A stretch of 64,000 nt of DNA. Origin: an uncultured Oscillospiraceae bacterium. GTDB taxonomy: Bacteria > Bacillota > Clostridia > Oscillospirales > Acutalibacteraceae. Positions 43,559-51,473 of this stretch are shown here, piece after piece. Within the stretch, counting starts at the first letter, position 1. Every line of letters begins with the position of its first letter. The position numbers and the translations under genes were made by a program. Below the pieces are notes generated by a model that ran no database searches, was not told the DNA's origin, and was given only the letters and a program-made list of their open reading frames with translations. The stretch covers positions 1 through 64,000 of the forward strand of contig UQSH01000005.1 in NCBI GenBank assembly GCA_900543795.1. The letters are read 5' to 3'.

Positions 43559-44169
43559 CAGATGTTAAAGCAATCCTTTTGGGAGAAATAGAAAATAACT
43601 GTTATTTGATAACAGATAAAGCAAGCGGCAGGTCGGCGCTTGTTGACTGCACAGAGGCATCCGAAAAAATGCTGAATTTTATCGGCAATGCGGATTTGGA
43701 GTATATTCTTTTAACTCACGGCCATTTTGACCATATCGGCGGAGTTAAGGAAATCAAAGAAAAGTATAATGCAAGGGTGGTTATCAGTAAGGAGGACGAG
43801 CCTATGCTCTCCTCAGGTAAATTAAGCCTTGCGGCATTTTGCGGCGGCGTGCAGAATAACACCGAGGCGGATATTCTTGTTGAAGAGGGCTCTGTTATTA
43901 TGCTTGGCGAAACGCCGATTAAGGTGCTTCACACAAAGGGACACACACAGGGCGGCGTTTGCTATCTTGTTGATGATAAAATTTTCACGGGCGACACCTT
44001 GTTTTTCTGCTCCTGCGGAAGAACGGATTTTCCGGGAGGCTCAATAAAAGAAATGCGTGAAAGCCTTAAAAGGCTCTCAATGCTTAATCCGAATTTAAAG
44101 GTTTATCCGGGACACGACAGAGCAACAACAATTGCTTTTGAAAAGCAGAATAATCCTTATATGAGATAA
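43555..44169 (+). CDS. Metallo-beta-lactamase-fold hydrolase (glyoxalase II-like)
   Basis: This 204-residue cytoplasmic protein has the dinuclear zinc motifs LTHGHFDHIGG, VLHTKGHTQGGVCYLV, FTGDTLFFCSCGRTDFPGG and YPGHDRATTI. It is shorter than classical glyoxalase II and lacks its C-terminal substrate domain, so the substrate is not known. Genes of this type regularly sit between dtd and hemZ in Clostridia. Confidence 0.9.
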   Translation: MTDVKAILLGEIENNCYLITDKASGRSALVDCTEASEKMLNFIGNADLEYILLTHGHFDHIGGVKEIKEKYNARVVISKEDEPMLSSGKLSLAAFCGGVQNNTEADILVEEGSVIMLGETPIKVLHTKGHTQGGVCYLVDDKIFTGDTLFFCSCGRTDFPGGSIKEMRESLKRLSMLNPNLKVYPGHDRATTIAFEKQNNPYMR

Positions 44170-44175
44170 ATAAAT

Positions 44176-45618
44176 ATGATATTAATAACAGAAAATCATT
44201 CCTTTAAGTACGATATGGAAAATCTTGCCGAAATATTTTTTCCCTATGAAAAAATAAAGGTGCTCGGCGAGCTTTCCGGGGAAAAAGATAATATTACGGT
44301 TATAACAAGGGCTTGCGGAAATGAAATTTCCGTTGAAGCCTTTGTTTTTGAAAAGCATAAAATAAAAAGGCAAAGCGTTTCTTCACAGTCCGATATTCGC
44401 AGTATGCTCTCAATTCTTTTTTATGAGGTTATGTCGGATATAACGGGCCTTGATTATCCTTGGGGAATACTTTACGGAGTTCGCCCTGCACGGTTTATGC
44501 ACAGCCTTGACGCAAAATATTCAAAGGAGAAGGCAGAGGAGATTTTTAAAAATCAGTATCTCGTCAGCGAAAGCAAAATCAGCCTTGTGCGACGGGTTGC
44601 CGAAAATGAAAATAAAATCATTTCTCTGTCAAGGTCGGATAGCTGCTCGCTTTATGTTTCAATTCCGTTTTGCCCAAGCAGATGCGCCTATTGCTCCTTC
44701 GTTTCTCACAGCATAGAAAACGCTTCGGGGCTTGTAGATTCCTATGTTGCTTTGCTTGTCAGGGAATTGCAGGATTTGTCTGCTTATATTAAAAATAATA
44801 ATCTCCGCCTTGAAACAATATATTTCGGCGGAGGAACTCCAACCTCTCTTTCGGCAGAAAATCTTTCAAAAATTTTTGAAGCAATAAAGAATAATTTTGA
44901 TTTAAGTGCTTTGAGGGAATATACGGTTGAAGCAGGCAGACCCGATACCGTAACGCCTGAAAAGCTGATTGCAATAAAAAATGCAGGCGCTCAAAGAATA
45001 AGCATAAATCCCCAAAGCTTTAACGATGATGTGCTTCACGCCGTTGGTCGCAGGCACACCTCAAAGCAAACGCTTGAAGCTTACCGCCTTGCCGAAGAAA
45101 TCGGCTTTGATAATATTAATATGGATTTTATCGCCGGGCTTCCTGCCGATAATTTCAATTCGTTTAAAAGCAGCATTGAAACCGCCGTTTCGCTAAACGC
45201 TCCAAGCATAACAGTTCACACGCTTTCTTTGAAAAGCGGTGCGTTTATGGCTTCTCCCGAGGGAGAATTTAAGGCGTGCTCAACGGAATTAACCTCTCAA
45301 ATGGTTGATTTTTCAAGAGCTTTTTTAACCGATTCGGGCTACGAGCCGTATTATATGTACCGCCAGGGAAAGTGCGTCGGCAATCTTGAAAATGTCGGTT
45401 GGTGCAAAAAAGGGTATGAATGTCTTTATAATGTTTTTATGATGGATGAAACTCATACGGTTTTTGCAGTCGGTGCAGGCGGTGTAACACGGCTTAAAAA
45501 TCAAAAAACAGGTAAAATCGAACGCATTTATAACTATAAATATCCGTATGAATATATCAGAAGCTTTGATGAAATCCTTAAAAGAAAGGAATATATAGAC
45601 AGCTTTTACAGTGATTAG
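44176..45618 (+). CDS. hemZ: Radical SAM coproporphyrinogen III oxidase-like protein HemZ
   Basis: This is the HemN/HemZ family radical SAM enzyme, associated with anaerobic coproporphyrinogen oxidation. The 4Fe-4S motif is CPSRCAYC in SIPFCPSRCAYCSF; further signatures are IYFGGGTPTSLSAENL and VEAGRPDT. An N-terminal region of about 150 residues without a cluster is typical of HemZ rather than HemN. The 480-residue product ends the rel-dtd-hydrolase-hemZ run. The ribosome binding site is weak. Whether the organism makes haem is not shown by this window. Confidence 0.88.
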   Translation: MILITENHSFKYDMENLAEIFFPYEKIKVLGELSGEKDNITVITRACGNEISVEAFVFEKHKIKRQSVSSQSDIRSMLSILFYEVMSDITGLDYPWGILYGVRPARFMHSLDAKYSKEKAEEIFKNQYLVSESKISLVRRVAENENKIISLSRSDSCSLYVSIPFCPSRCAYCSFVSHSIENASGLVDSYVALLVRELQDLSAYIKNNNLRLETIYFGGGTPTSLSAENLSKIFEAIKNNFDLSALREYTVEAGRPDTVTPEKLIAIKNAGAQRISINPQSFNDDVLHAVGRRHTSKQTLEAYRLAEEIGFDNINMDFIAGLPADNFNSFKSSIETAVSLNAPSITVHTLSLKSGAFMASPEGEFKACSTELTSQMVDFSRAFLTDSGYEPYYMYRQGKCVGNLENVGWCKKGYECLYNVFMMDETHTVFAVGAGGVTRLKNQKTGKIERIYNYKYPYEYIRSFDEILKRKEYIDSFYSD

Positions 45619-45651
45619 CAGCATAATATCTAATTATTATTACAATTTGTA

Positions 45652-45680
45652 TTGAAATATTATTCTGTTTGTATTATAAT
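45652..45680 (+). promoter_or_regulatory. Strong predicted sigma-A promoter
   Basis: TTGAAA and a perfect TATAAT are exactly 17 bases apart, 28 bases before the start codon at 45709. Confidence 0.8.
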
Positions 45681-45708
45681 GAAAATATATTTTAAAGGAG
45701 ATGTTATT

Positions 45709-46266
45709 ATGCCGTCAAATGCAAACAATCCTAAATTTTCAAATTTCGAGGAAATGCTTTCAAAAACGAAGGATATGGCTCAAATGCTTAATAAAAGAAG
45801 TGCGCAGTGCATTGAGGTTTCAAGAAAAAAGGTTGAATATCTTGATGCAAAATCAAAGCTTTCCAAGGCGTATGAAAAATTTGGCAAGCTTCAATATAAG
45901 GCTTCGCTCGGCGAGGATGTTGATGAAAATGAATATGCCGTTGCCGTTGCGGATATTGCCGCACTAATCAGCAAAATAGATGATTTGAGCAAGGAGATTG
46001 ACACCTCCAAGGTTATGAGAGACACAGAGGATTTAAAAAGAGGTGCAGAGGAGCTCAAGGATGAGGTTATCAGCGCTTCAAAGGAGGCTCGCGAGGTTAT
46101 CGCCCAGCGTTCAAAGAAAATTCTCAAGGCAGTTAAAAACTCAGTTGAAGCTTATTCTCCCGTAACGGTAAATTCGGAAATAGAGGTTGAATTTAAGGAT
46201 GATCCCGAGCCGTCGCAGGAAGCCGAAAAGGAAGAGGAAAACACCGAGAATAAAGCAGAGGAATAA
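45709..46266 (+). CDS. Hypothetical helical coiled-coil protein with acidic tail
   Basis: I do not recognise a family. The 185-residue product is nearly all predicted helix: an N-terminal segment NFEEMLSKTKDMAQMLNK, then two long amphipathic stretches rich in Lys, Glu and Ala (YLDAKSKLSKAYEKFGKL; AALISKIDDLSKEIDTSK), ending in an acidic tail of about 25 residues. No signal peptide or membrane segment is seen. ATG 45709, 8 bases after AAAGGAG, is chosen; an upstream in-frame start at 45652 falls on the -35 box and is rejected. It is a one-gene transcript with its own strong promoter and terminator. Confidence 0.82.
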   Translation: MPSNANNPKFSNFEEMLSKTKDMAQMLNKRSAQCIEVSRKKVEYLDAKSKLSKAYEKFGKLQYKASLGEDVDENEYAVAVADIAALISKIDDLSKEIDTSKVMRDTEDLKRGAEELKDEVISASKEAREVIAQRSKKILKAVKNSVEAYSPVTVNSEIEVEFKDDPEPSQEAEKEEENTENKAEE

Positions 46267-46281
46267 TAAAATTTATTATTC

Positions 46282-46316
46282 GGGCAGTGCAAAGCTTTTT
46301 TGCACTGCCTTTTTTT
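46282..46316 (+). terminator. Rho-independent terminator
   Basis: A 9-bp stem GGCAGTGCA with TGCACTGCC is followed by seven T, 15 bases after the coiled-coil gene's stop. Confidence 0.92.
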
Positions 46317-46326
46317 GGTGGTTTAA

Positions 46327-48015
46327 TTGAATAATTTAAAGCAAAAATTTATTAATTCAGCAATACTTATGATAGGAGCTTCTCTGCTTGTAAAAATTAT
46401 CAGCGCAGTTTATAAGATACCGCTAACGGCTTATATAGGAGCAACAGGCAGAGGCTATTTTAATATGGCTTATAATCTTTATATGCCGTTTCACGCTCTT
46501 ATTATGGGAGCCTTTCCCGTTGCGCTCACTCATCTTGTCAGCAAGTATAGAGAGCAGGGCAACGGCGCAAAGGTTTATTCTCTGAAAAAAGCGTCGTCGT
46601 CGTTGTTCTTTTTTATAGGTCTTTCGGCAATGCTTATTATGCTCCTTTTGGCAAAGCCCTATTGCAGCATAGTTTCCTCCTCATATAAAAGTCTGCTTTG
46701 CATTTATGCGCTTGCGCCAACTGTGCTTTTTTCCGCAATGGCGTCAGCAAAAAGAGGCTTTGCAGAGGGGCATCTTAATATGGTGCCAACTGCCGCAGGG
46801 CAGGTTATAGAAGCGCTTTTCAAAATGGTATTCGGTCTGCTGTTTGCAAAATCGGCAATGGGATTTCTTTATAATGAGTATCTTGAAGGCTCAACGGTTC
46901 TCGGCAGTATATGCACAGATGAGGCAGAAGCACTTTCAAATATTTATCCCATAACCGCCGCTGCGGCAGTTTGCGGAGTAACCGTCGGAGCGTTTTTCAG
47001 CTATACCTATACTGCTTCATACGTTTCGTTAAAGTATAATTCCCACACTCCTCTCGGAAATTATAAGAAACGGGACAGCGCAAAGGAAATCCTTTCCTTT
47101 TCAGCCCCTATAATTATTTCAATGCTTATCCAAAGCCTATCCGAATTTTTTGATAATTCGTCTGTTCAGTATTGCCTTTCTCTTTGCTCGGTTGAAAGGC
47201 TGCAAGCCGCCTTTGCACAATGCTTTGAAATTAATAACACGGCAGGAGAGGATACCGTTACATATATTTACGGCCTGTTTTCAGCTGCTCACGATTTAAG
47301 AAATCTGATACCCGGCTTAACTATGGCGGTTGGCGTAACCGCCGTTCCCGTTCTTTCAGCCGCATTTGAAAATAAGGATAAGGAGCGCTTTTCCTCGCTT
47401 GCAAACAGTATTTTTAAATACACAAGCGTAATTGCCTTTGCAGGCGGATTCGGTTTAAGCCTAACGGCAAAAAGTGTTCTTGAAATTCTTTACGGCTCCT
47501 CAAATTACGATATAGTTATAGGCTGCTTAAATCTTGTTTCATTTTACGGCTTCACTATGATTTTGTATTCTCTTTCGGGTGTTGCCGTCTTTTCCGTTCA
47601 GGCAATCGGATGTGCATCAAAGGGCATACCGTCATTTGTTGTGTCTGCCGTCATAAGAGTTGTTCTCAATTATATTCTTGTTTCAAAAACAGAATTAAAT
47701 ATTATGGGAGCAGCAGTCTCGGATGCGGTTTCATATGTTATCGTTCTTGCTTCAAATCTTTATATTTTCAGCAAATATTCGGGAATAAAATATGATGTAA
47801 ATAAAATGATAATAAAGCCTCTCTTATGCGGTGTGGGTGCATATTTTCTAAGCCTTATCACATATAACGCTCTTTTCAGCTTTGAAAACTGCTTTGCCGA
47901 GCTTGCCGTTTCGGGCGGTATTTATTGTTTTATTGTTACATTGCTTCTTGTTTTGTCAAAAACTGTTGAATTTTCAGAATTAAAATTCTTACAATATTGT
48001 AAAAAAACGGCTTAA
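46327..48015 (+). CDS. SpoVB-type polysaccharide/lipid flippase (MVF/MATE superfamily)
   Basis: The 562-residue integral membrane protein has about 14 hydrophobic segments and the N-terminal pattern LMIGASLLVKIISAVYKIPL of the SpoVB/YabM branch. These are putative flippases for cell-wall or spore-cortex lipid-linked precursors. Start is TTG 46327 with GGTGG upstream. It is placed before mazG, hup, rqcP, yabP, yabQ and divIC, matching the yabM-yabN-yabO-yabP-yabQ-divIC order of B. subtilis. It could be the spoVB or the yabM orthologue, which cannot be told apart here. Confidence 0.88.
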   Translation: MNNLKQKFINSAILMIGASLLVKIISAVYKIPLTAYIGATGRGYFNMAYNLYMPFHALIMGAFPVALTHLVSKYREQGNGAKVYSLKKASSSLFFFIGLSAMLIMLLLAKPYCSIVSSSYKSLLCIYALAPTVLFSAMASAKRGFAEGHLNMVPTAAGQVIEALFKMVFGLLFAKSAMGFLYNEYLEGSTVLGSICTDEAEALSNIYPITAAAAVCGVTVGAFFSYTYTASYVSLKYNSHTPLGNYKKRDSAKEILSFSAPIIISMLIQSLSEFFDNSSVQYCLSLCSVERLQAAFAQCFEINNTAGEDTVTYIYGLFSAAHDLRNLIPGLTMAVGVTAVPVLSAAFENKDKERFSSLANSIFKYTSVIAFAGGFGLSLTAKSVLEILYGSSNYDIVIGCLNLVSFYGFTMILYSLSGVAVFSVQAIGCASKGIPSFVVSAVIRVVLNYILVSKTELNIMGAAVSDAVSYVIVLASNLYIFSKYSGIKYDVNKMIIKPLLCGVGAYFLSLITYNALFSFENCFAELAVSGGIYCFIVTLLLVLSKTVEFSELKFLQYCKKTA

Positions 48016-48019
48016 ATGC

Positions 48020-48048
48020 TTGCACTTTCAGCGTTTTTATAGTATTAT
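48020..48048 (+). promoter_or_regulatory. Predicted promoter ahead of mazG
   Basis: TTGCAC and TATTAT are 17 bases apart, about 36 bases before the TTG start of mazG. Confidence 0.5.
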
Positions 48049-48083
48049 TAATGCGAACAAGTTAATCGTTGAGGTGTTTTTAA

Positions 48084-48920
48084 TTGGCAATCGGTTTTGA
48101 AATCAAGGATGAATATAATATTGAAGATTTAATCCGTATTGTTCAGGTTTTAAGAGCACCGGGCGGCTGCCCTTGGGACAGAGAACAAACTCATCAGTCA
48201 ATAAAAAAGAATTTTATTGAGGAAACCTATGAGGTTATCGAGGCTATAAATAAGGATGATGCCGAGGGGCTTCGTGAGGAGCTTGGTGATGTTTTGCTTC
48301 AAGTTCTCCTGCATTGCCAGATGGAAAGCGAAAAAGGGGTTTTTGATTTTAACGATGTTGCAAACGATTTGTGCAAAAAGCTTGTCGTTCGCCATCCTCA
48401 TGTTTTCGGCGAAAAAAGCGCTCAAAATGAAGCAGAAGCGCTTGAAAGATGGGATGAAATCAAGTTAAAAACAAAAGGAATGAAAAAGCAAGGCGAGGCA
48501 ATGATAAAGGTTCCCCGTGAATTTCCCGCTCTTATGAGGGCGCAGAAAATTCAGGAAAAGGCGGCAAAGGCAGGCTTCGATTGGAACGATGAAAACGGAG
48601 CAATCGAAAAGCTGTTTGAAGAGATTAATGAGTTAAAAACTGCTTTGTCAGGCGGCAATCAGAATGAAATCAGCGACGAAATGGGCGATGTTCTGTTTTC
48701 CTGTGTGAATATTTCACGCTTTGCGAAATCAGATGCCGAGGAATCACTCAGCGCTTCAACCGATAAGTTTTTAAGCAGATATTTAATCGTTGAAGAGCTT
48801 GCGGAGCAGCGTTGTGTGAATATGAAGCAAGCGTCGATTGAGGTTCTTGATGAGCTTTGGGACGAAGCAAAGATAATAATAGCCGAAAGGCAAAAAAACG
48901 GAGGTAGTTCAAATGAATAA
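48084..48920 (+). CDS. mazG: Nucleoside triphosphate pyrophosphohydrolase MazG
   Basis: MazG hydrolyses NTPs and dNTPs to monophosphates. Two tandem MazG domains are visible. The first has LRAPGGCPWDREQTH and ETYEVIEAI with REELGDVLLQVLLH, and the second FEEINELKTALSG with DEMGDVLFSCVN; their EExE-like patterns bind Mg2+. At 278 residues it lacks the N-terminal tetrapyrrole methylase domain of B. subtilis YabN. Start is TTG 48084 with GAGGTG upstream. Its last 8 bases overlap hup. Confidence 0.94.
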   Translation: MAIGFEIKDEYNIEDLIRIVQVLRAPGGCPWDREQTHQSIKKNFIEETYEVIEAINKDDAEGLREELGDVLLQVLLHCQMESEKGVFDFNDVANDLCKKLVVRHPHVFGEKSAQNEAEALERWDEIKLKTKGMKKQGEAMIKVPREFPALMRAQKIQEKAAKAGFDWNDENGAIEKLFEEINELKTALSGGNQNEISDEMGDVLFSCVNISRFAKSDAEESLSASTDKFLSRYLIVEELAEQRCVNMKQASIEVLDELWDEAKIIIAERQKNGGSSNE

Positions 48921-49185
48921 GTCAGAACTCATCGCAGCAGTTGCTGCAAAAGCAGATCTTTCAAAGAAAGACGCAGAGGCAGCAGTAAAGGCTGTTATTG
49001 ATTCTGTATCAGAAGCTCTTGCAGACGGAGACAAGGTTGCTCTTGTTGGCTTTGGCACTTTCGAGGTTAAAACCCGTGCAGCTCGCACAGGTAAAAACCC
49101 GCGCACAGGCGAAGCTATCGAAATTCCGGCAGCAAAGGTTCCTTCTTTCAAAGCCGGCGCAGCTCTTAAAAACGCTGTAAAATAA
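48913..49185 (+). CDS. hup: HU-type DNA-binding protein
   Basis: HU is the abundant histone-like protein that bends and compacts DNA. The 90-residue product is standard: MNKSELIAAVAAKADLSKKD, then the LVGFGTFEVK core and the DNA-clamp arm ARTGKNPRTGEAIEIPA. GGAGG inside mazG is its ribosome binding site. Codon use looks more biased than in mazG, in keeping with high expression. It is followed directly by a strong terminator. Confidence 0.97.
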   Translation: MNKSELIAAVAAKADLSKKDAEAAVKAVIDSVSEALADGDKVALVGFGTFEVKTRAARTGKNPRTGEAIEIPAAKVPSFKAGAALKNAVK

Positions 49186-49200
49186 TTTCAGCGAAGTCAA

Positions 49201-49235
49201 AAAGCCGCCACACTCCGTGGCGGCTTAATTTTTAT
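49201..49235 (+). terminator. Rho-independent terminator after hup
   Basis: A 10-bp stem AAGCCGCCAC with GTGGCGGCTT, loop ACTCC, is followed by AATTTTTATT. It lies 16 bases after the stop. Confidence 0.9.
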
Positions 49236-49251
49236 TATTAGGATTGTTTTT

Positions 49252-49491
49252 ATGAGATTAGATAAATATTTAAAGGTTTCTCGAATAATTAAAAGGCGCA
49301 CGGTTGCCAATGAGGCGTGCGATGCGGGTAAAATTGAGGTAAACGGAAAAATTCAGCGTGCCTCTTACGATGTTAAAATTGGAGATAAAATAACCGTTAA
49401 TATGGGCGTTCAGCCAAAAAGCTATGAGGTGCTTGAAATTAATGAGCACGCTCTTAAAGAGGAAGCATCAAAAATGTTTAAGGTGCTTTGA
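49252..49491 (+). CDS. rqcP: S4-domain RNA-binding protein RqcP/YabO
   Basis: RqcP binds stalled 50S-peptidyl-tRNA complexes and helps RqcH add alanine tails in ribosome quality control. The 79-residue protein is a lone S4 domain: MRLDKYLKVSRIIKRRTVAN and GKIEVNGKIQRASYDVKIGD. Synteny with yabP, yabQ and divIC matches B. subtilis yabO. Confidence 0.93.
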   Translation: MRLDKYLKVSRIIKRRTVANEACDAGKIEVNGKIQRASYDVKIGDKITVNMGVQPKSYEVLEINEHALKEEASKMFKVL

Positions 49492-49543
49492 TATATTAAT
49501 CATTAAAAGCAATTATTTTTCATATATATTATCGGTGATTTAT

Positions 49544-49813
49544 ATGGAAGATAAAAAGGCTCACAGTCTTTTGCTTGAAAACAGAAGCGGCTTGAAAATA
49601 AGCGGAATAACCGATATAGGTGCATTTGATGAAGAGGGCGTTGTTGCTTATACGGATTACGGTTGCTTAACAGTCAGCGGAAGCTCGCTTCACATTGAAG
49701 AGCTTAATGTTGCAAACGGAATTCTTGAGGTTAAGGGAGAAATAACTGCGCTTGTTTACAGCAGTAAAACATCAAAGGAAAAAAGCGTTTTGAAAAGGCT
49801 GTTCAGTGCCTGA
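49544..49813 (+). CDS. yabP: Sporulation protein YabP
   Basis: YabP is a small sporulation-associated protein with a beta-rich YabP/YqfC fold. The 89-residue product begins MEDKKAHSLLLENRSGLKIS; LTVSGSSLHIEELNVANGIL and EITALVYS fit the family. ATG 49544 is preferred; an upstream frame to 49424 lies inside rqcP and is rejected. Its 3' end overlaps the GTG start of yabQ by 8 bases. Confidence 0.85.
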   Translation: MEDKKAHSLLLENRSGLKISGITDIGAFDEEGVVAYTDYGCLTVSGSSLHIEELNVANGILEVKGEITALVYSSKTSKEKSVLKRLFSA

Positions 49814-50243
49814 AATATTTGCCGTTTTTTTCATTTCGGGAATAATAATCGGAATTGTGTATGATTTGCTTTCCTTTCTGCGCTTTGCTTTTCGGGGAAG
49901 GGCAGTTGTTTTTATTCTCGATTTCCTGTTTTTTGTCATTTTTTCCTTTGCTTTCTTTATTCCGCTTCTTGCATATAATAACGGCTCTGTAAGGGCTATG
50001 TACTTTACAGTGTATTTGGCAGGCCTTCTCCTTTATCTTGGCTCGGTATATAGATTAACGCTTGGCTTTAAAAGGAAAGCTGCTGATTTTTTGCGTAAGC
50101 TGTTTAAAAATGTGTTAAAAATTTTTAAAAAAGTATTGCAATTTATTAAGAGTGTGTATTATAATAAATTTGTTAAGCATTTAACCTTTACAAAAAAGCT
50201 TAAAGCAGGTAGTAAAAATGAAAGCGCTTCTTCAAAAAATTAA
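49806..50243 (+). CDS. yabQ: Sporulation membrane protein YabQ
   Basis: YabQ is a membrane protein needed for spore cortex formation in B. subtilis. The 145-residue product has four or so hydrophobic segments in its first 85 residues (FFISGIIIGIVYDLLSFLR and FILDFLFFVIFSFAFFI) and a very basic, Lys-rich C-terminus. It starts at GTG 49806 inside yabP and overlaps divIC at its end. Sequence conservation in this family is low, so the call leans on synteny. Confidence 0.82.
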   Translation: MPEIFAVFFISGIIIGIVYDLLSFLRFAFRGRAVVFILDFLFFVIFSFAFFIPLLAYNNGSVRAMYFTVYLAGLLLYLGSVYRLTLGFKRKAADFLRKLFKNVLKIFKKVLQFIKSVYYNKFVKHLTFTKKLKAGSKNESASSKN

Positions 50244-50529
50244 TGAAAACAGAAAATTGCGTCTTGCTTGTATATGTATTCCGCTTGCGGTTATGTTCTT
50301 TGCTTGTGCAGGCTTTGTTGCTTCTCAAAGCGCAGATATAAGCCGTCTCAAAAAGCAGGAGGCTGCATACACTCAGCAGCTTGCTCAGCAGCAGGCTGAA
50401 AATGAAAAGCTTGAAGCAATTCTTGATTCCGATAATAAGGATGAATATATAGAGCAAAAGGCCCGTGAAAAAGGATATGTTAAATCCGATGAAATCGTTT
50501 TTTACGATGTTTCGGGCAGCAGTAATTAA
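50218..50529 (+). CDS. divIC: Septum formation initiator DivIC/FtsB-like protein
   Basis: DivIC is a bitopic cell-division protein acting with FtsL and DivIB. The 103-residue product has a short basic cytoplasmic start, one membrane segment (LACICIPLAVMFFACAGFVA), an extracytoplasmic coiled coil (ISRLKKQEAAYTQQLAQQQA) and the conserved EYIEQKAREKGYVKSDEIVF. It overlaps yabQ by 26 bases. Confidence 0.9.
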   Translation: MKALLQKINENRKLRLACICIPLAVMFFACAGFVASQSADISRLKKQEAAYTQQLAQQQAENEKLEAILDSDNKDEYIEQKAREKGYVKSDEIVFYDVSGSSN

Positions 50530-50540
50530 AATGAATAAAT

Positions 50541-50584
50541 CTGCCGAGTTGTGCCTGCGGGCTTTTTCTCGGCTTATTTTTTTG
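50541..50584 (+). terminator. Rho-independent terminator after divIC
   Basis: GCCGAG pairs with CTCGGC around an inner GCC/GGC helix and is followed by TTATTTTTTT. It closes the sporulation/division block. Confidence 0.8.
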
Positions 50585-50614
50585 AATAAATAAAATTGTG
50601 AAAAGGAATTCGAT

Positions 50615-51460
50615 ATGAGAGAAATTAAGGCTTCGGATATAACAAAAGCAGTTGAAGAGCTTGTTATTAAAGCAAATAAAATTCTGCCGTGTGATTTGGT
50701 GGAATGTATTTCAGATTGTGAAAGGTGCGAGGATAATCAAACCGCAAAATCCGTTCTCGGAGATTTGCAGGCGAATATTGACGCCGCCTGCGAGCTTGAT
50801 ATTCCTGTTTGTCAGGATACCGGTATGGCGGTTATTTTTGCAGAGATAGGTCAGGAGGTGCATATAACAGGCGGCTCCTTTGAGAATGCGGTTAATAAGG
50901 GCGTTTCTCTCGGATACACTAATGGGCTTTTAAGAAAGTCTGTTGTTAAAGATCCGTTTTTTAACCGTGAAAACACAAATGATAACACTCCTGCCGTTAT
51001 CCACACACGAATTGTTGACGGTGATAAAATTAAAATTACAGCCGCACCAAAGGGCTTTGGAAGCGAAAATATGAGTTCGCTTAAAATGTTTACTCCGAGT
51101 GCAAAAAGGGAAGATATTATCGGCTTCGTTGTTGAAGCGGTTAAAAAAGCAGGCTCAAATCCCTGTCCGCCTATTGTTGTCGGAGTAGGTATCGGCGGAG
51201 ATTTTGAATATTGTGCCTTGCTTGCAAAAAAGGCTCTTTGCCGCCCTGTTTCAAGCAGTAATCCCGATGATAACTATGCTTCTCTTGAAAAAGAAATTCT
51301 TGAAAGGGTTAATTCTCTCGGCATAGGTCCGCAGGGCTTCGGCGGAAAAACAACCGCTCTTGCAGTTAATGTTGAAGTGTATCCGACTCATATAGCAGGG
51401 CTTCCCGTTTCGGTAAATATCGGTTGCCATGTAACACGCCACGCAGAAAAAGTTTTATAA
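50615..51460 (+). CDS. Fumarate hydratase alpha subunit (class I, N-terminal part)
   Basis: This is the alpha subunit of the two-subunit, oxygen-sensitive 4Fe-4S fumarase that interconverts fumarate and malate; the same family includes tartrate dehydratase. Cys residues expected to hold the cluster are in PVCQDTGMAVIF, GGDFEYCALLAKKAL and NIGCHVTRHAEKVL. The 281-residue length matches the alpha subunit. The beta subunit gene usually follows immediately but does not; a methyltransferase gene comes 13 bases later. The beta gene may be elsewhere on the chromosome. Confidence 0.9.
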   Translation: MREIKASDITKAVEELVIKANKILPCDLVECISDCERCEDNQTAKSVLGDLQANIDAACELDIPVCQDTGMAVIFAEIGQEVHITGGSFENAVNKGVSLGYTNGLLRKSVVKDPFFNRENTNDNTPAVIHTRIVDGDKIKITAAPKGFGSENMSSLKMFTPSAKREDIIGFVVEAVKKAGSNPCPPIVVGVGIGGDFEYCALLAKKALCRPVSSSNPDDNYASLEKEILERVNSLGIGPQGFGGKTTALAVNVEVYPTHIAGLPVSVNIGCHVTRHAEKVL

Positions 51461-51473
51461 AAGGAAAAAAATT

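Noticed and set aside
45652..45708. Upstream start for the coiled-coil protein
   Set aside because: It coincides with the -35 element of a near-consensus promoter; ATG 45709 has a well-spaced ribosome binding site.
49424..49543. Extended N-terminus for YabP
   Set aside because: It lies inside rqcP in another frame and does not resemble the family.
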